From positions 1 through 64,000 of the forward strand of contig WGCA01000016.1 of the NCBI GenBank assembly GCA_015494065.1: DNA of 64,000 bases, written 5' to 3'. Of the stretch, positions 24,108 through 31,836 are shown piece by piece (position 1 is the stretch's first letter; each line of letters starts with the position of its first letter). Position numbers and translations under genes: made by a program. This DNA is from Thermodesulfobacteriaceae bacterium. GTDB taxonomy: Bacteria > Desulfobacterota > Thermodesulfobacteria > Thermodesulfobacteriales > Thermodesulfatatoraceae. The notes under the pieces are model-generated. The model worked only from the letters and a program-made list of their open reading frames with translations. It was not told the DNA's origin and did no database searches.

Positions 24108-25014
24108 TTTTTACGACGTAGCCATTATCGGGGCTGGACCGGCGGGGTTGCAGGCGGCTATCCACGCCGCCAGGCGAAAGGCCAAGACCATCATTTTTGG
24201 CAAAATAGAGGCGAGCGCCCTCTTTCGGGCCCACCTAGAAAACTATTTTGGCCTCCCCGGCAAAAAAGACGGAAAAGAGGTGCTGGAGACCGGGCTCGGC
24301 CAGGCCCAAAATTTCGGGGCGGAATACCTCCCCCAGGACGTGGTATCCCTTGCCATAGAGGGACCAGGCTTCCTTATCGAGACTGAAACCGGAGACCACT
24401 ACCGGGCTTACACCCTGATCATCGCCACCGGAGTGAGCCGGCGCCGGGCCAGAATAAAAGGGGAAAAAGAGTTATTGGGCAAAGGGGTGAGTTATTGTGT
24501 GGATTGTGACGGCTTTTTCTTCCGCGGGTTGCCGGTGGCGGTGTTGGGAAGCGGCAGCGCCGCGGCCCACGGGGCCCTTACCCTCAAAAAAATTACTTCC
24601 CCGGTTTATCTGGTAAGCCCTGAACTAAAAGTCTCAGAACAGCTCCTGGCGGAACTAAAAGAAGCCGGGGTGGAGATCATCCCCGCCAAGGCCAAAGAGA
24701 TCCTTGGTACCCAGGAGGTTGAAGGGCTGGTCCTGGAAAATGGAGAGGTATTAAAGGTAAAAGGGGTCTTCATCGAGGAAGGGGCCAAAGGGGCCCTCCA
24801 GCTGGCCACGGTCCTGGGAGTGGCCTTGGATCCAGAAAATATGACCTATATCCAGGTGGACCGCGAGCAGCAGACCAACCTCCCGGGAGTCTTTGCCGCC
24901 GGTGACGTCTGTGGCCCGCCCTTTCAGGTAGCCAAGGCCGTGGGCGAAGGTTGTGTGGCGGGGCTTAAAGCCGCCGAACTAGCGAGCAAACGGCGAAAGG
25001 AGCAGCAGTCATGA
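24100..25014 (+). CDS. Thioredoxin-reductase-like flavoprotein with degenerate NADPH site
   Basis: Flavoprotein of 304 residues with the thioredoxin reductase fold. Seen: FAD motif [19 protein letters not shown] at the N-terminus, redox motif [12 protein letters not shown] near residues 130-140 (CxxC as CVDC), and FAAGDVCG near the C-terminus. The NADPH-binding segment is degenerate: [11 protein letters not shown] replaces the usual GGGxSAxExA and the expected HRRxxFR is replaced by [10 protein letters not shown]. It may therefore take electrons from ferredoxin or another donor rather than NADPH, as described for ferredoxin-type thioredoxin reductases; this is inference. GTG at 24100 with AGGAAGAAGG upstream; it overlaps yacG by 8 nt and the MBL gene by 4 nt. 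Confidence 0.88.
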   Translation: MSDFYDVAIIGAGPAGLQAAIHAARRKAKTIIFGKIEASALFRAHLENYFGLPGKKDGKEVLETGLGQAQNFGAEYLPQDVVSLAIEGPGFLIETETGDHYRAYTLIIATGVSRRRARIKGEKELLGKGVSYCVDCDGFFFRGLPVAVLGSGSAAAHGALTLKKITSPVYLVSPELKVSEQLLAELKEAGVEIIPAKAKEILGTQEVEGLVLENGEVLKVKGVFIEEGAKGALQLATVLGVALDPENMTYIQVDREQQTNLPGVFAAGDVCGPPFQVAKAVGEGCVAGLKAAELASKRRKEQQS

Positions 25015-25667
25015 AACTTGAAGTACTAACCGTGGGAACCCTTGCGGTCAGGTGTTATTTGGTCATCTGCCCGGAGACCAGGGAATGTGCCATTATTGAC
25101 CCGGGTGGAGACGAAGGGCGTATCCTGGAAGAAGTGCACCGCCTTGGACTTGTTCCCAAATTTATCCTGGCCACCCACGGGCACGCGGACCACGTAGCCG
25201 GGGCCTGGTGGTTACGGAAAAAGCTTGATATTCCCGTGGCCATGCACGAAGCGGATGACTACTTCTTTCGCCAGCCAGACGCGGCGGCCATCTTCGCCGC
25301 CTGGGGTTTTGAAGTCAACGAGCCGGCGGACATCCTCCTAAAAGAGGGGGACCAGATCCGCATCGGTGAGACCATTGCCCTGCGGGTCATCCATACCCCG
25401 GGACATTCACCGGGTTCGGTCTGTTATTACGACGGCCAGCGATATCTCTTCACCGGAGACACCCTCTTTGTCGGGGCGGTGGGGCGGGCCGACCTTCCCG
25501 GAGGAGATTTTCACCAGATGCTCCGCTCAATCGAAGAAAAGATCCTGCCCTTACCCGACGAGACCGTTATCTGCCCAGGGCACGACTATGGTGACCGCCC
25601 CTTCTCTACCCTGGCGGAAGAAAAGAAGACCAACCCTTATATCACGGAATTCATCTTAGGGCGCTAA
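25011..25667 (+). CDS. MBL-fold hydrolase, glyoxalase II-like
   Basis: Metallo-beta-lactamase-fold hydrolase of 218 residues. Seen: ATHGHADHVAGAWWL (metal motif HxHxDH) near residue 55, HTPGHSPGSVCYY (third His), LFTGDTLFVGAVGRADLPGG and CPGHDYGDR at the end. This is the arrangement of glyoxalase II and related small thioesterases such as YcbL and persulfide dioxygenases. The substrate is not determined. The ATG overlaps the flavoprotein stop (ATGA), so it is the last gene of the Usp-yacG-flavoprotein unit. It ends 17 nt inside the convergent ugd gene. Confidence 0.9.
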   Translation: MKLEVLTVGTLAVRCYLVICPETRECAIIDPGGDEGRILEEVHRLGLVPKFILATHGHADHVAGAWWLRKKLDIPVAMHEADDYFFRQPDAAAIFAAWGFEVNEPADILLKEGDQIRIGETIALRVIHTPGHSPGSVCYYDGQRYLFTGDTLFVGAVGRADLPGGDFHQMLRSIEEKILPLPDETVICPGHDYGDRPFSTLAEEKKTNPYITEFILGR

Positions 25668-26976
25668 ATTTACCCCGCCCCATCCCCTCGTACCGGAAGC
25701 CCAGTTTCTGCATCCGGGCCGGTTCGTAAATATTGCGCGCGTCCACGATAGCAGGCTCGGCCATGAGCTTCTTTATCTTTTCGAGATCCAGGTAGCGGAA
25801 TTCATTCCATTCCGTAAGGATAACCAGGCAGTGTGCCTGTTCTGCTGCTTCGTAAGGATCGCGGGCGTAGTGCAAGGGAAGCTCCGGTTTGGCCTTACGG
25901 AACTCTTCCATGGCCACCGGGTCATAGACCCGTACCTTGGCCCCGGCCTCAACCAAGGCCTCCACGATGGTAAGGGCCGGAGATTCCCGCACATCACTGG
26001 TATTCGGCTTAAAAGAAAGCCCTAGCACCCCGATGGTCTTGTCCTTTAGGTCTCCACACATGAGCTTTACCTTCTCCACGGTGATATACCGCTGCCGGTC
26101 GTTAACCTTGAGCACGGCCTCGGGAATATACATGGACACCTGGTTTTGTTTGCCAAGGTAGGCCAGAGCCCTTACATCTTTGGGGAAACAGGACCCTCCA
26201 AACCCCGGCCCAGGGTTTAAGAAACGCGGCCCGATACGGGGATCAAGCCCCATGGCCTTGGCCACCGTGACCACGTCTGCCCCTACCCGATCACAGAGGA
26301 CGGCCATTTCGTTAATAAAACTGATCTTGGTCGCCAAAAAGGCGTTGGAAGCGTATTTGATCATCTCTGCGGTTTCCAGATCGGTGATCACAAAAGGGGT
26401 CTCCGCCAGATAGAGCGGACGATAGATGTCTTTAATGATGGCTATCGCGTGTTCACTCTCCCCGCCTATGACCACCCGGTCCGGACGCATGAAGTCTTCA
26501 ATGGCGCAGCCCTCGCGCAGAAATTCGGGATTGGAAATAACGTCCACGTTTACGTCGTATTTTTTGTTTTCGTCGATCAACTTCTTGAGCCAGCGGTTAG
26601 TGCCCACCGGCACCGTGCTCTTAGTGACAATAACCTTGTATTCGTCAATGATTTCGGCCAGGGCAAGGGCCACTTCCTTCACCGCGGAAAGGTCCGCTGA
26701 ACCGTCTGGGGCCGGCGGAGTCCCTACACAGATAAAGATGACCAGGGCCTGTTTAACCGCTTCCTCCAAATCCATGGTAAAAGAGAGTCTCCCGGCGGCC
26801 ACGTTTTTCTGGACCAGCTCCTTAAGCCCCGGCTCGTAAAAGGGTATTTCTCCGGCCTTCAAGCGGTTTATTTTTTCCGCGTCTTTGTCCACGCAGACCA
26901 CGTTCATACCGAAATCCGCCATCCCGGCCCCGGATACCAGCCCCACGTAGCCCGTCCCGATAACGGCGATGTGCAT
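25651..26976 (-). CDS. ugd: UDP-glucose 6-dehydrogenase
   Basis: NAD-dependent oxidation of UDP-glucose to UDP-glucuronate, used for surface polysaccharides; 441 residues. Seen: Rossmann motif VIGTGYVGLVSGAGMADFG at the N-terminus, FICVGTPPAPDGSADLS, KSTVPVGTN, NPEFLREGCAIEDFMRPDR, and the catalytic cysteine in GFGGSCFPKDVRAL near residue 260. The C-terminal domain with VLGLSFKPNTSDVRESPA is intact. No glycosyltransferase genes are adjacent. It starts just downstream of an AGGAGG ribosome site. Confidence 0.97.
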   Translation of the reverse strand: MHIAVIGTGYVGLVSGAGMADFGMNVVCVDKDAEKINRLKAGEIPFYEPGLKELVQKNVAAGRLSFTMDLEEAVKQALVIFICVGTPPAPDGSADLSAVKEVALALAEIIDEYKVIVTKSTVPVGTNRWLKKLIDENKKYDVNVDVISNPEFLREGCAIEDFMRPDRVVIGGESEHAIAIIKDIYRPLYLAETPFVITDLETAEMIKYASNAFLATKISFINEMAVLCDRVGADVVTVAKAMGLDPRIGPRFLNPGPGFGGSCFPKDVRALAYLGKQNQVSMYIPEAVLKVNDRQRYITVEKVKLMCGDLKDKTIGVLGLSFKPNTSDVRESPALTIVEALVEAGAKVRVYDPVAMEEFRKAKPELPLHYARDPYEAAEQAHCLVILTEWNEFRYLDLEKIKKLMAEPAIVDARNIYEPARMQKLGFRYEGMGRGKFSALR

Positions 26977-26990
26977 TGATGGCTCCTCCT

Positions 26991-27635
26991 CTAAGTTTTT
27001 TTGAGATAGGGGAATTCTTTAAGCACCTTATCTAGCCCTCTTGCTGCCAGCTCCCGGGCGGTAAGCCAACCAATTTTTCCGTAAAGTTTGAGGCTTAAGA
27101 CGTTTTCGCTAAGGGGCTTTTGGGTCTCGTCAAACCAGCCTCGCCAAATAACCCGGGCGTCTGAGACCCGCACCAGGATCAGGGCAAAGGCCACCGAGGC
27201 CGGTTTGACCACCGAAAAGCCGGAACCTTCCCTTTCCCGATACCGAAAAACCTTACCGTAAAGGACGGCGTCTACCCCCAGGCGCCGCCCTATTTCGGCG
27301 ATAAGCTTGTAAGCAGAGGCCCCGGTGTATTCTGAAAGCACCTCCGCCCAGAGCCTTAAGGCCTGATCCTCGGGTACCAGATAAAATTGGGGTTTTCCCG
27401 CCAGTTTGGCGTACAAAAGTTCCGTAAGCACCCCTGCGGCCTCACCGGCTACCTCCCCGGGAACAATTTTTCCGGCGAAGGCACAGGTAATCTCGTCTTC
27501 TTTCTGGCCAGGGCAGACCGGCTCAAAGGGCAAGACCGCAATCTTTTTAAGAGGTGGATAAATGGTCAAATCACGGGGTCTGCCGCAAGAAACCAGCAAA
27601 AAACAGATTAAAAAGAAAAAAAATAATTTTTTCAT
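26991..27635 (-). CDS. Putative lipoprotein of unknown function
   Basis: Predicted lipoprotein of 214 residues. Seen: a basic, hydrophobic signal MKKLFFFFLICFLLVSCG with lipobox LVSC, so Cys-17 would be lipidated, followed by KKIAVLPFEPV and, at about residues 115-130, AEIGRRLGVDAVLYGKVF, then ALILVRVSDARVIWRGWFD. These match small envelope lipoproteins of the GNA1162/CsgG-like fold family that recur in Gram-negative bacteria. The function is unknown. It lies between hisB and ugd on the same strand with short gaps, so it may be co-transcribed with them. Confidence 0.75.
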   Translation of the reverse strand: MKKLFFFFLICFLLVSCGRPRDLTIYPPLKKIAVLPFEPVCPGQKEDEITCAFAGKIVPGEVAGEAAGVLTELLYAKLAGKPQFYLVPEDQALRLWAEVLSEYTGASAYKLIAEIGRRLGVDAVLYGKVFRYREREGSGFSVVKPASVAFALILVRVSDARVIWRGWFDETQKPLSENVLSLKLYGKIGWLTARELAARGLDKVLKEFPYLKKT

Positions 27636-27644
27636 GGCGCTCTC

Positions 27645-28235
27645 CTAAAGGAGCCCCTTGGAAGACAGGGCTTCCTTTTTCTCCGTCTGCTGCAGGGCCT
27701 TCCTAAGGGCGTGGCCCAGGGCCTTAAAGCCGGCCTCCACCAAGTGGTGCGCGTTTTCGCCGTACAAAAAATGGACGTGCAGGGTAAAGAGACCGTTCAT
27801 GGCCAGGGCTTTTAAGAATTCCGCCACGAGCTCGGTATCAAAGGCCCCAATCTTCTCCACGGGGATGGTCCCCCGCTGCACAAAACAGGGCCGCCGGGCC
27901 AGGTCCAGATAAACCGCGGCCAGGGCCTCTTCCATGGGAATGACCGCAGCACCATAACGGGCAATGCCTTTGCGTTCCCCTAAGGCTTCGGCCAAAACAA
28001 GCCCCATGGTCAAGCCCACGTCTTCTACGGTGTGGTGAAAATCTACGTGAAGGTCTCCCCGGGCCTTTACTTTCAGGTCAAAACCCCCGTGCACCGTAAG
28101 CAGCTGTAGCATGTGGTCCAGAAAGCCGACCCCGGTTTGAATTTCGGCTTTACCGGTACCACGAAGGCGCCAGGACACATATACTTCCGTCTCCAAAGTC
28201 TCCCGTTTCATTTCTATCGGCTGGTCAGGCTTCAT
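27645..28235 (-). CDS. hisB: Imidazoleglycerol-phosphate dehydratase
   Basis: Histidine pathway enzyme (imidazole glycerol phosphate to imidazole acetol phosphate), 196 residues, single-domain form without the phosphatase part. Seen: GVGFLDHMLQLLTVHGGFDL near residue 40, HVDFHHTVEDVGL (manganese-binding histidines and Glu), and HVHFLYGENAHHLVEAGFKA at the end of the catalytic core. ATG 28235 is preferred: AGGA lies 8 nt upstream, while the TTG at 28241 is too close to it. No other his gene is in the window. Confidence 0.97.
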   Translation of the reverse strand: MKPDQPIEMKRETLETEVYVSWRLRGTGKAEIQTGVGFLDHMLQLLTVHGGFDLKVKARGDLHVDFHHTVEDVGLTMGLVLAEALGERKGIARYGAAVIPMEEALAAVYLDLARRPCFVQRGTIPVEKIGAFDTELVAEFLKALAMNGLFTLHVHFLYGENAHHLVEAGFKALGHALRKALQQTEKKEALSSKGLL

Positions 28236-28273
28236 CTTCAAGTCCTCTCGGCTTTCTTCCGATTGTGTTATCG

Positions 28274-28627
28274 ATGAGTATAGAGTTTTCTGACAAACTT
28301 AATCAACTCCTGCAAGCCCTCCAAAAGGATCTGCCCATAAAATTTTTTGGGCTGCTTGAGATCCCGGAGGCGGTAGCCTGGGCAGAAAGAGGGGGCATTG
28401 CGGTACACGAAAATTTCCACACCAAAAGACACTATTCTTACCACGTGATCTCCGCCAGCCGGGAAAAGCTTGAAGAATTTTGTGCCAAGGTAAACCTTTC
28501 TCCGGATAATATTAGGGCTTCTGACTTTTACCGGTTCTGGCACCTGACCTGGGTCCCCTTTACCCCTCCGGTCAGAAAAAAGAGGCCTAGGGGCCGCCCA
28601 CCCAAAAACCCCCCTAGGAGCGGTTAG
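28274..28627 (+). CDS. Small protein with a C-terminal AT-hook-like motif, unknown
   Basis: Protein of 117 residues that I do not recognise. The N-terminal part (about 1-95) is a compact mixed alpha/beta sequence with DLPIKFFGLLEIPEAVAWAE and a histidine/aromatic cluster HENFHTKRHYSYHVI. The C-terminus is basic and proline-rich: KKRPRGRPPKNPP, which contains the AT-hook core R-G-R-P. Such tails bind the minor groove of AT-rich DNA. Divergent from hisB with a very short spacer; 14-nt convergent overlap with the TetR gene. No strong ribosome site precedes ATG 28274; GTG 28265 is possible. Confidence 0.7.
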   Translation: MSIEFSDKLNQLLQALQKDLPIKFFGLLEIPEAVAWAERGGIAVHENFHTKRHYSYHVISASREKLEEFCAKVNLSPDNIRASDFYRFWHLTWVPFTPPVRKKRPRGRPPKNPPRSG

Positions 28628-29222
28628 GGGCTGCCTTTTCAAGGATCCCTTCCAGGAAAAAAGAAGCAATCTGTTTGGCCGCGGTATTTATGCGGTATTT
28701 CTTGCGCGGGGAAAGGATCCAGAAACGGGACATTTCGTCCAGGGCCCCGAAAAAGGCCCGTTTGAAAATGCCCGGCTTGACGTCTTTCCGGAAAAGGCCT
28801 TCTGCCTGCCCTTCGCGGACTATGCGGGAGAGCAAATTTACGTATTCCGCAAACTTCCGGAAATGACGGTCTTTCATAAACTTATAACTCTGGCGCAGTT
28901 CGATCTGAAAGAGCTCAGCCAGATAGCGGTTTTCTTCCACCAACCGCAGGTGAAGGAGGGCGTAGCGCTCAAGCTTGGCCCTGGCGTCAGGAAGAGTAGC
29001 CAGTTCTTCCTTCATGCGCTGCACGATACGGCTGAATTCCCGCTCAAAAATAGCCACCAGGAGGTCGTATTTGCTGCGGAAATAAAGGTAAATGGTGCCG
29101 TCAGCTACCCCGGCTTCCTTAGCAATTTCCGAGATACGCGCATTAAAAAAACCCTTTTGCGCAAAAACCTTGATGGCCGCCTGGAGGATCTTTTCTTCTT
29201 TATCCCTGCTTTTTTTCGGCAT
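28614..29222 (-). CDS. TetR/AcrR-family transcriptional regulator
   Basis: DNA-binding repressor of 202 residues. Seen: the N-terminal helix-turn-helix ILQAAIKVFAQKGFFNARIS then EIAKEAGVADGTIYLYFRSK (residues about 10-50), followed by an all-helical ligand domain. The domain order and the block YFRSKYDLLVAIFEREF fit the group that includes fatty-acid regulators such as FadR/FabR-like proteins, but the ligand is unknown. ATG 29222 is chosen because the family N-terminus begins there; the longer frame to 29306 is unsupported. TGAATGA (29258-29264) and TCATTTC (29273-29279) lie 36-57 nt upstream and form a weak palindrome that could be an operator. No target gene is obvious. Confidence 0.9.
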   Translation of the reverse strand: MPKKSRDKEEKILQAAIKVFAQKGFFNARISEIAKEAGVADGTIYLYFRSKYDLLVAIFEREFSRIVQRMKEELATLPDARAKLERYALLHLRLVEENRYLAELFQIELRQSYKFMKDRHFRKFAEYVNLLSRIVREGQAEGLFRKDVKPGIFKRAFFGALDEMSRFWILSPRKKYRINTAAKQIASFFLEGILEKAAPNRS

Positions 29223-29257
29223 ATATATCTCTGGAAAAGCTTGATAAAAAAAGCTTG

Positions 29258-29279
29258 TGAATGAACAACTTTTCATTTC
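29258..29279. promoter_or_regulatory. Weak palindrome upstream of the TetR gene, possible operator
   Basis: TGAATGA (29258-29264) and TCATTTC (29273-29279) form an imperfect inverted repeat between a possible promoter (TTGACA-like on the minus strand near 29310) and the start at 29222. It resembles operators of fatty-acid regulators, but the spacing is wider. Confidence 0.3.
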
Positions 29280-29394
29280 GTTATATTTTACCCGCTTTCT
29301 TGTCAAGAAAGAAACCGCACCGCAGGCGAAAAGGGTACTTTTACTGATTTTAAATTATCTCTTTGGTAAAACATTGGTAAAGCAAACTCTTCGA

Positions 29395-29613
29395 AATTAG
29401 GAACGGATCCTGTTTTTTTACGCTGAGGCTTCCTCCCTCGTACTAAATGAAGGATTTTTTGAGCACTTAGGCTATCAGACCGGGTATCCAAAAATAGGAA
29501 CGGATCTCCATTTCAATGGGTACAAATTTGGAGAAAAAAGCGCTTGTTTTGGAAAAAAATAGGGGGCTGATTTATCATGTTGCGCGAAAAAATAGGAACG
29601 GATCTATATTTCA
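29395..29613. repeat. Three direct copies of a REP-like motif at about 98-nt spacing
   Basis: The core TAGGAACGGATC starts at 29398, 29495 and 29593, with spacings of 97 and 98 nt. Copies 2 and 3 extend to AAATAGGAACGGATCT followed by CATTTCA or ATATTTCA. In both, flanking bases form stems of different sequence: TGCGC/GCGCA around copy 3 and GTATCCA/TGGGTAC around copy 2. The flanks between copies show no similarity. This looks like REP-type elements mobilised by a RAYT-like transposase. No transposase gene is in the window. Confidence 0.7.
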
Positions 29614-29623
29614 GCGCAGAAGC

Positions 29624-29653
29624 TTGACAGTACTTTTGTAGCTCTTCTAGGAT
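29624..29653 (+). promoter_or_regulatory. Sigma-70 promoter of the purD-purE gene
   Basis: A perfect TTGACA at 29624-29629 and TAGGAT at 29648-29653, 18 nt apart, lie directly after the last repeat copy. The ATG at 29684 is preceded by AAAGGAGG. Confidence 0.65.
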
Positions 29654-29683
29654 CGGGGAAAACGAAAAAAGGAGGAGCCACCT

Positions 29684-31408
29684 ATGAGGATATTGGTTGT
29701 AGGAGGAGGGGGGCGGGAACACGCCCTCTGCTGGAAATTCGCACAGAGTCCCTTGGTAGAAAAGGTCTTCTGTGCCCCGGGCAACGCCGGCATCGCCGAA
29801 GACGCAGAATGTGTTCCCCTAGCGGTAAACGACTTCGAAGGCCTGGCCCGTTTTGCCAAAGAACAGGAGATCACCTTCACCATCGTGGGCCCGGAAGACC
29901 CTTTGGCCCAAGGGATCGTCGATTACTTCAATGAACGGGGGCTCAAGATCTTTGGCCCCCGGGCGAAAGCCGCCCAAATCGAAGGGAGCAAGGTATTTGC
30001 CAAAAGGCTGATGGCCAAATACGGCATCCCCACCGCGGCTTTTGAGGTATTTGAGGACCCTCAAGAGGCCAAACGTTACGTGGAAGAAAAAGGCGCCCCG
30101 ATCGTGGTCAAAGCCGACGGTTTGGCGGCGGGTAAAGGGGTGATGGTGTGCCGGAGCGTGGAGGAAGCCAAGGCCGCGATAGACAAAATCATGGTCCAGA
30201 AGGCCTTCGGTGAGGCCGGAAAGCGTGTAGTAATCGAAGAGTGTCTGGTGGGAGAGGAGGCCTCTTTTATGGTCCTGACCGACGGCCAAACCATCCTGCC
30301 CTTGCCCTCTTCTCAGGATCACAAACCCCTCCTTGACAACGACCAGGGACCCAACACCGGAGGCATGGGGGCCTACTCGCCGGCCCCGGTAGTCACCCCG
30401 GCCTTGGCCCAGGAAATAATGGAAACCATTATGGAACCGGTCATCCGCGCCCTGGCCCAGGAAGGTATTCCCTACCAGGGGGTCCTTTACGCGGGGCTGA
30501 TGATCGTGGAGGGCAAACCCTACGTGCTTGAATTCAATTGTCGCTTCGGGGACCCTGAATGCCAGCCCCTTATGATGCGCATCAAAAGTGACCTGGCGGC
30601 CCTCATAAAAGCGGCCCTTGAAGGGGATTTGGCTGGCAAGAGCCTTGAAATTGACGAAAAGGCTGCCGTTTGCGTGGTCATGGCCAGCCAGGGTTACCCT
30701 GGAAAATACGAAAAAGGAAAGGTCATCCACGGCCTTGAGGAGGCGGCCCGGCTCCCCGGGGTGAAAATCTTTCACGCCGGCACCGCCCGCAAGGACGGAC
30801 GTTACGTCACCAACGGCGGCCGGGTGCTGGGGGTAACCGCCCTGGGCGAAGATATCCCCGAGGCCATTGACCGGGCTTACGAGGCGGTTGAAAAGATAAG
30901 CTGGGACGGGGTCCATTACCGCCGCGATATAGGGGCCAAGGCCCTCAAGCGGCTCCCTCCGGAAGTCCTGGTCCTCATGGGAAGCCAATCAGACCGGCCT
31001 ATCATGGAAAAGGCCGAAGAAATCTTCAAGGAATTCCGTCTCCCTTACCGGCTCCTGGTGGCCTCGGCCCACCGCACCCCGGATAAAGTCAGGAAACTGG
31101 CCCGGGAGGCCGCCCAACAGGGAGTTAAGGTGATCATCGCCGGGGCAGGTCTGGCGGCCCATCTGGCCGGGGCCGTGGCCTCAGAGACCACCCTCCCCGT
31201 TATCGGAGTACCCATCGCCGCCGGCACCCTGGGGGGCATCGACGCCCTCCTCTCCACGGTGCAAATGCCACCAGGCGTCCCGGTGGCCACGGTAGCCATT
31301 AATGGGGCCAAAAACGCGGCGGTCTTGGCGGCAGAGATTATAGCCCTTGGCCAGCCCCGCCTACGGGAAAAACTCAAAAAATTCCGGGCCCAAATGGCCC
31401 AGGGCTAG
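29684..31408 (+). CDS. purD-purE: PurD-PurE fusion: GAR synthetase plus N5-CAIR mutase
   Basis: Bifunctional purine enzyme of 574 residues. The first about 425 residues are PurD (phosphoribosylamine + glycine + ATP to GAR): MRILVVGGGGREHALCW at the start, VKADGLAAGKGVMVC, ATP-grasp EECLVGEEASFMVL, and LEFNCRFGDPECQPL. Residues about 426-574 are PurE, which rearranges N5-CAIR to CAIR: VLVLMGSQSDRPIM, VASAHRTPDKVRKL with the catalytic His, and DALLSTVQMPPGVPVATVAI. The PurE half resembles class I, so PurK would be needed to make N5-CAIR; it is not in the window. Both halves keep their active residues. The stop is followed after 2 nt by the EamA start. Confidence 0.96.
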   Translation: MRILVVGGGGREHALCWKFAQSPLVEKVFCAPGNAGIAEDAECVPLAVNDFEGLARFAKEQEITFTIVGPEDPLAQGIVDYFNERGLKIFGPRAKAAQIEGSKVFAKRLMAKYGIPTAAFEVFEDPQEAKRYVEEKGAPIVVKADGLAAGKGVMVCRSVEEAKAAIDKIMVQKAFGEAGKRVVIEECLVGEEASFMVLTDGQTILPLPSSQDHKPLLDNDQGPNTGGMGAYSPAPVVTPALAQEIMETIMEPVIRALAQEGIPYQGVLYAGLMIVEGKPYVLEFNCRFGDPECQPLMMRIKSDLAALIKAALEGDLAGKSLEIDEKAAVCVVMASQGYPGKYEKGKVIHGLEEAARLPGVKIFHAGTARKDGRYVTNGGRVLGVTALGEDIPEAIDRAYEAVEKISWDGVHYRRDIGAKALKRLPPEVLVLMGSQSDRPIMEKAEEIFKEFRLPYRLLVASAHRTPDKVRKLAREAAQQGVKVIIAGAGLAAHLAGAVASETTLPVIGVPIAAGTLGGIDALLSTVQMPPGVPVATVAINGAKNAAVLAAEIIALGQPRLREKLKKFRAQMAQG

Positions 31409-31410
31409 CC

Positions 31411-31836
31411 ATGGGAAAGACCCTGTTGCTTTGGGGCCTGACCCTCATCTTCTGGGGGTCAGCCCCGCTTTTTGAAAAGATTGGTCTGAGAGGGACCACG
31501 CCCCTGGCCGCCCTTACCATAAGAACCACTCTGGCGGCGATCGTGCTCCTTGGCGCCAGCCTTTTCCTGGGCCAGGCGTCCAATCTCCTCTCCCTTTCCC
31601 TGCGGGATTATCTCGCCCTGGGCGTGAGCGGAGTACTGGCCGGGGTGCTGGGAATGTTTACCTATTTTTCCCTCCTCAAAAGCGGGCAGGCCTCCAAAAT
31701 CGTCCCCCTTACCGCGGCCTACCCCCTGGTGACCGCCCTCTTGTCCTTTCTGTTGCTGGGAGAAAAGCTGACCCCGTTGCGTCTTTTAGGTATCTCGCTT
31801 ACCATTTTAGGGCTAATTATTCTGCAACGGAGTTGA
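31411..31836 (+). CDS. Short EamA-type (DMT) membrane protein
   Basis: Small integral membrane protein of 141 residues with about five transmembrane helices and one EamA domain. Seen: WGLTLIFWGSAPLFEKIGLR at the start, and TAAYPLVTALLSFLLLGEKL followed by LGISLTILGLIIL at the end, typical of the second half of drug/metabolite transporters. Single-EamA proteins are thought to act as dimers. The substrate is unknown. The start lies 2 nt after the purD-purE stop and the end overlaps the next ATG (TGATG). Confidence 0.88.
   Translation: MGKTLLLWGLTLIFWGSAPLFEKIGLRGTTPLAALTIRTTLAAIVLLGASLFLGQASNLLSLSLRDYLALGVSGVLAGVLGMFTYFSLLKSGQASKIVPLTAAYPLVTALLSFLLLGEKLTPLRLLGISLTILGLIILQRS

Noticed and set aside
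29303-29491. 62-codon minus-strand frame in the repeat-bearing spacer
   Set aside because: No ribosome site or coding character; it runs through the first repeat copy.
29395-29613. CRISPR array
   Set aside because: Only three short imperfect copies with about 75-nt unrelated spacing and no cas genes; hairpin structure fits REP-like elements better.
29819-30988. 389-codon minus-strand frame inside purD-purE
   Set aside because: Antisense shadow with a His/Gly-rich composition; the plus-strand product is certain.
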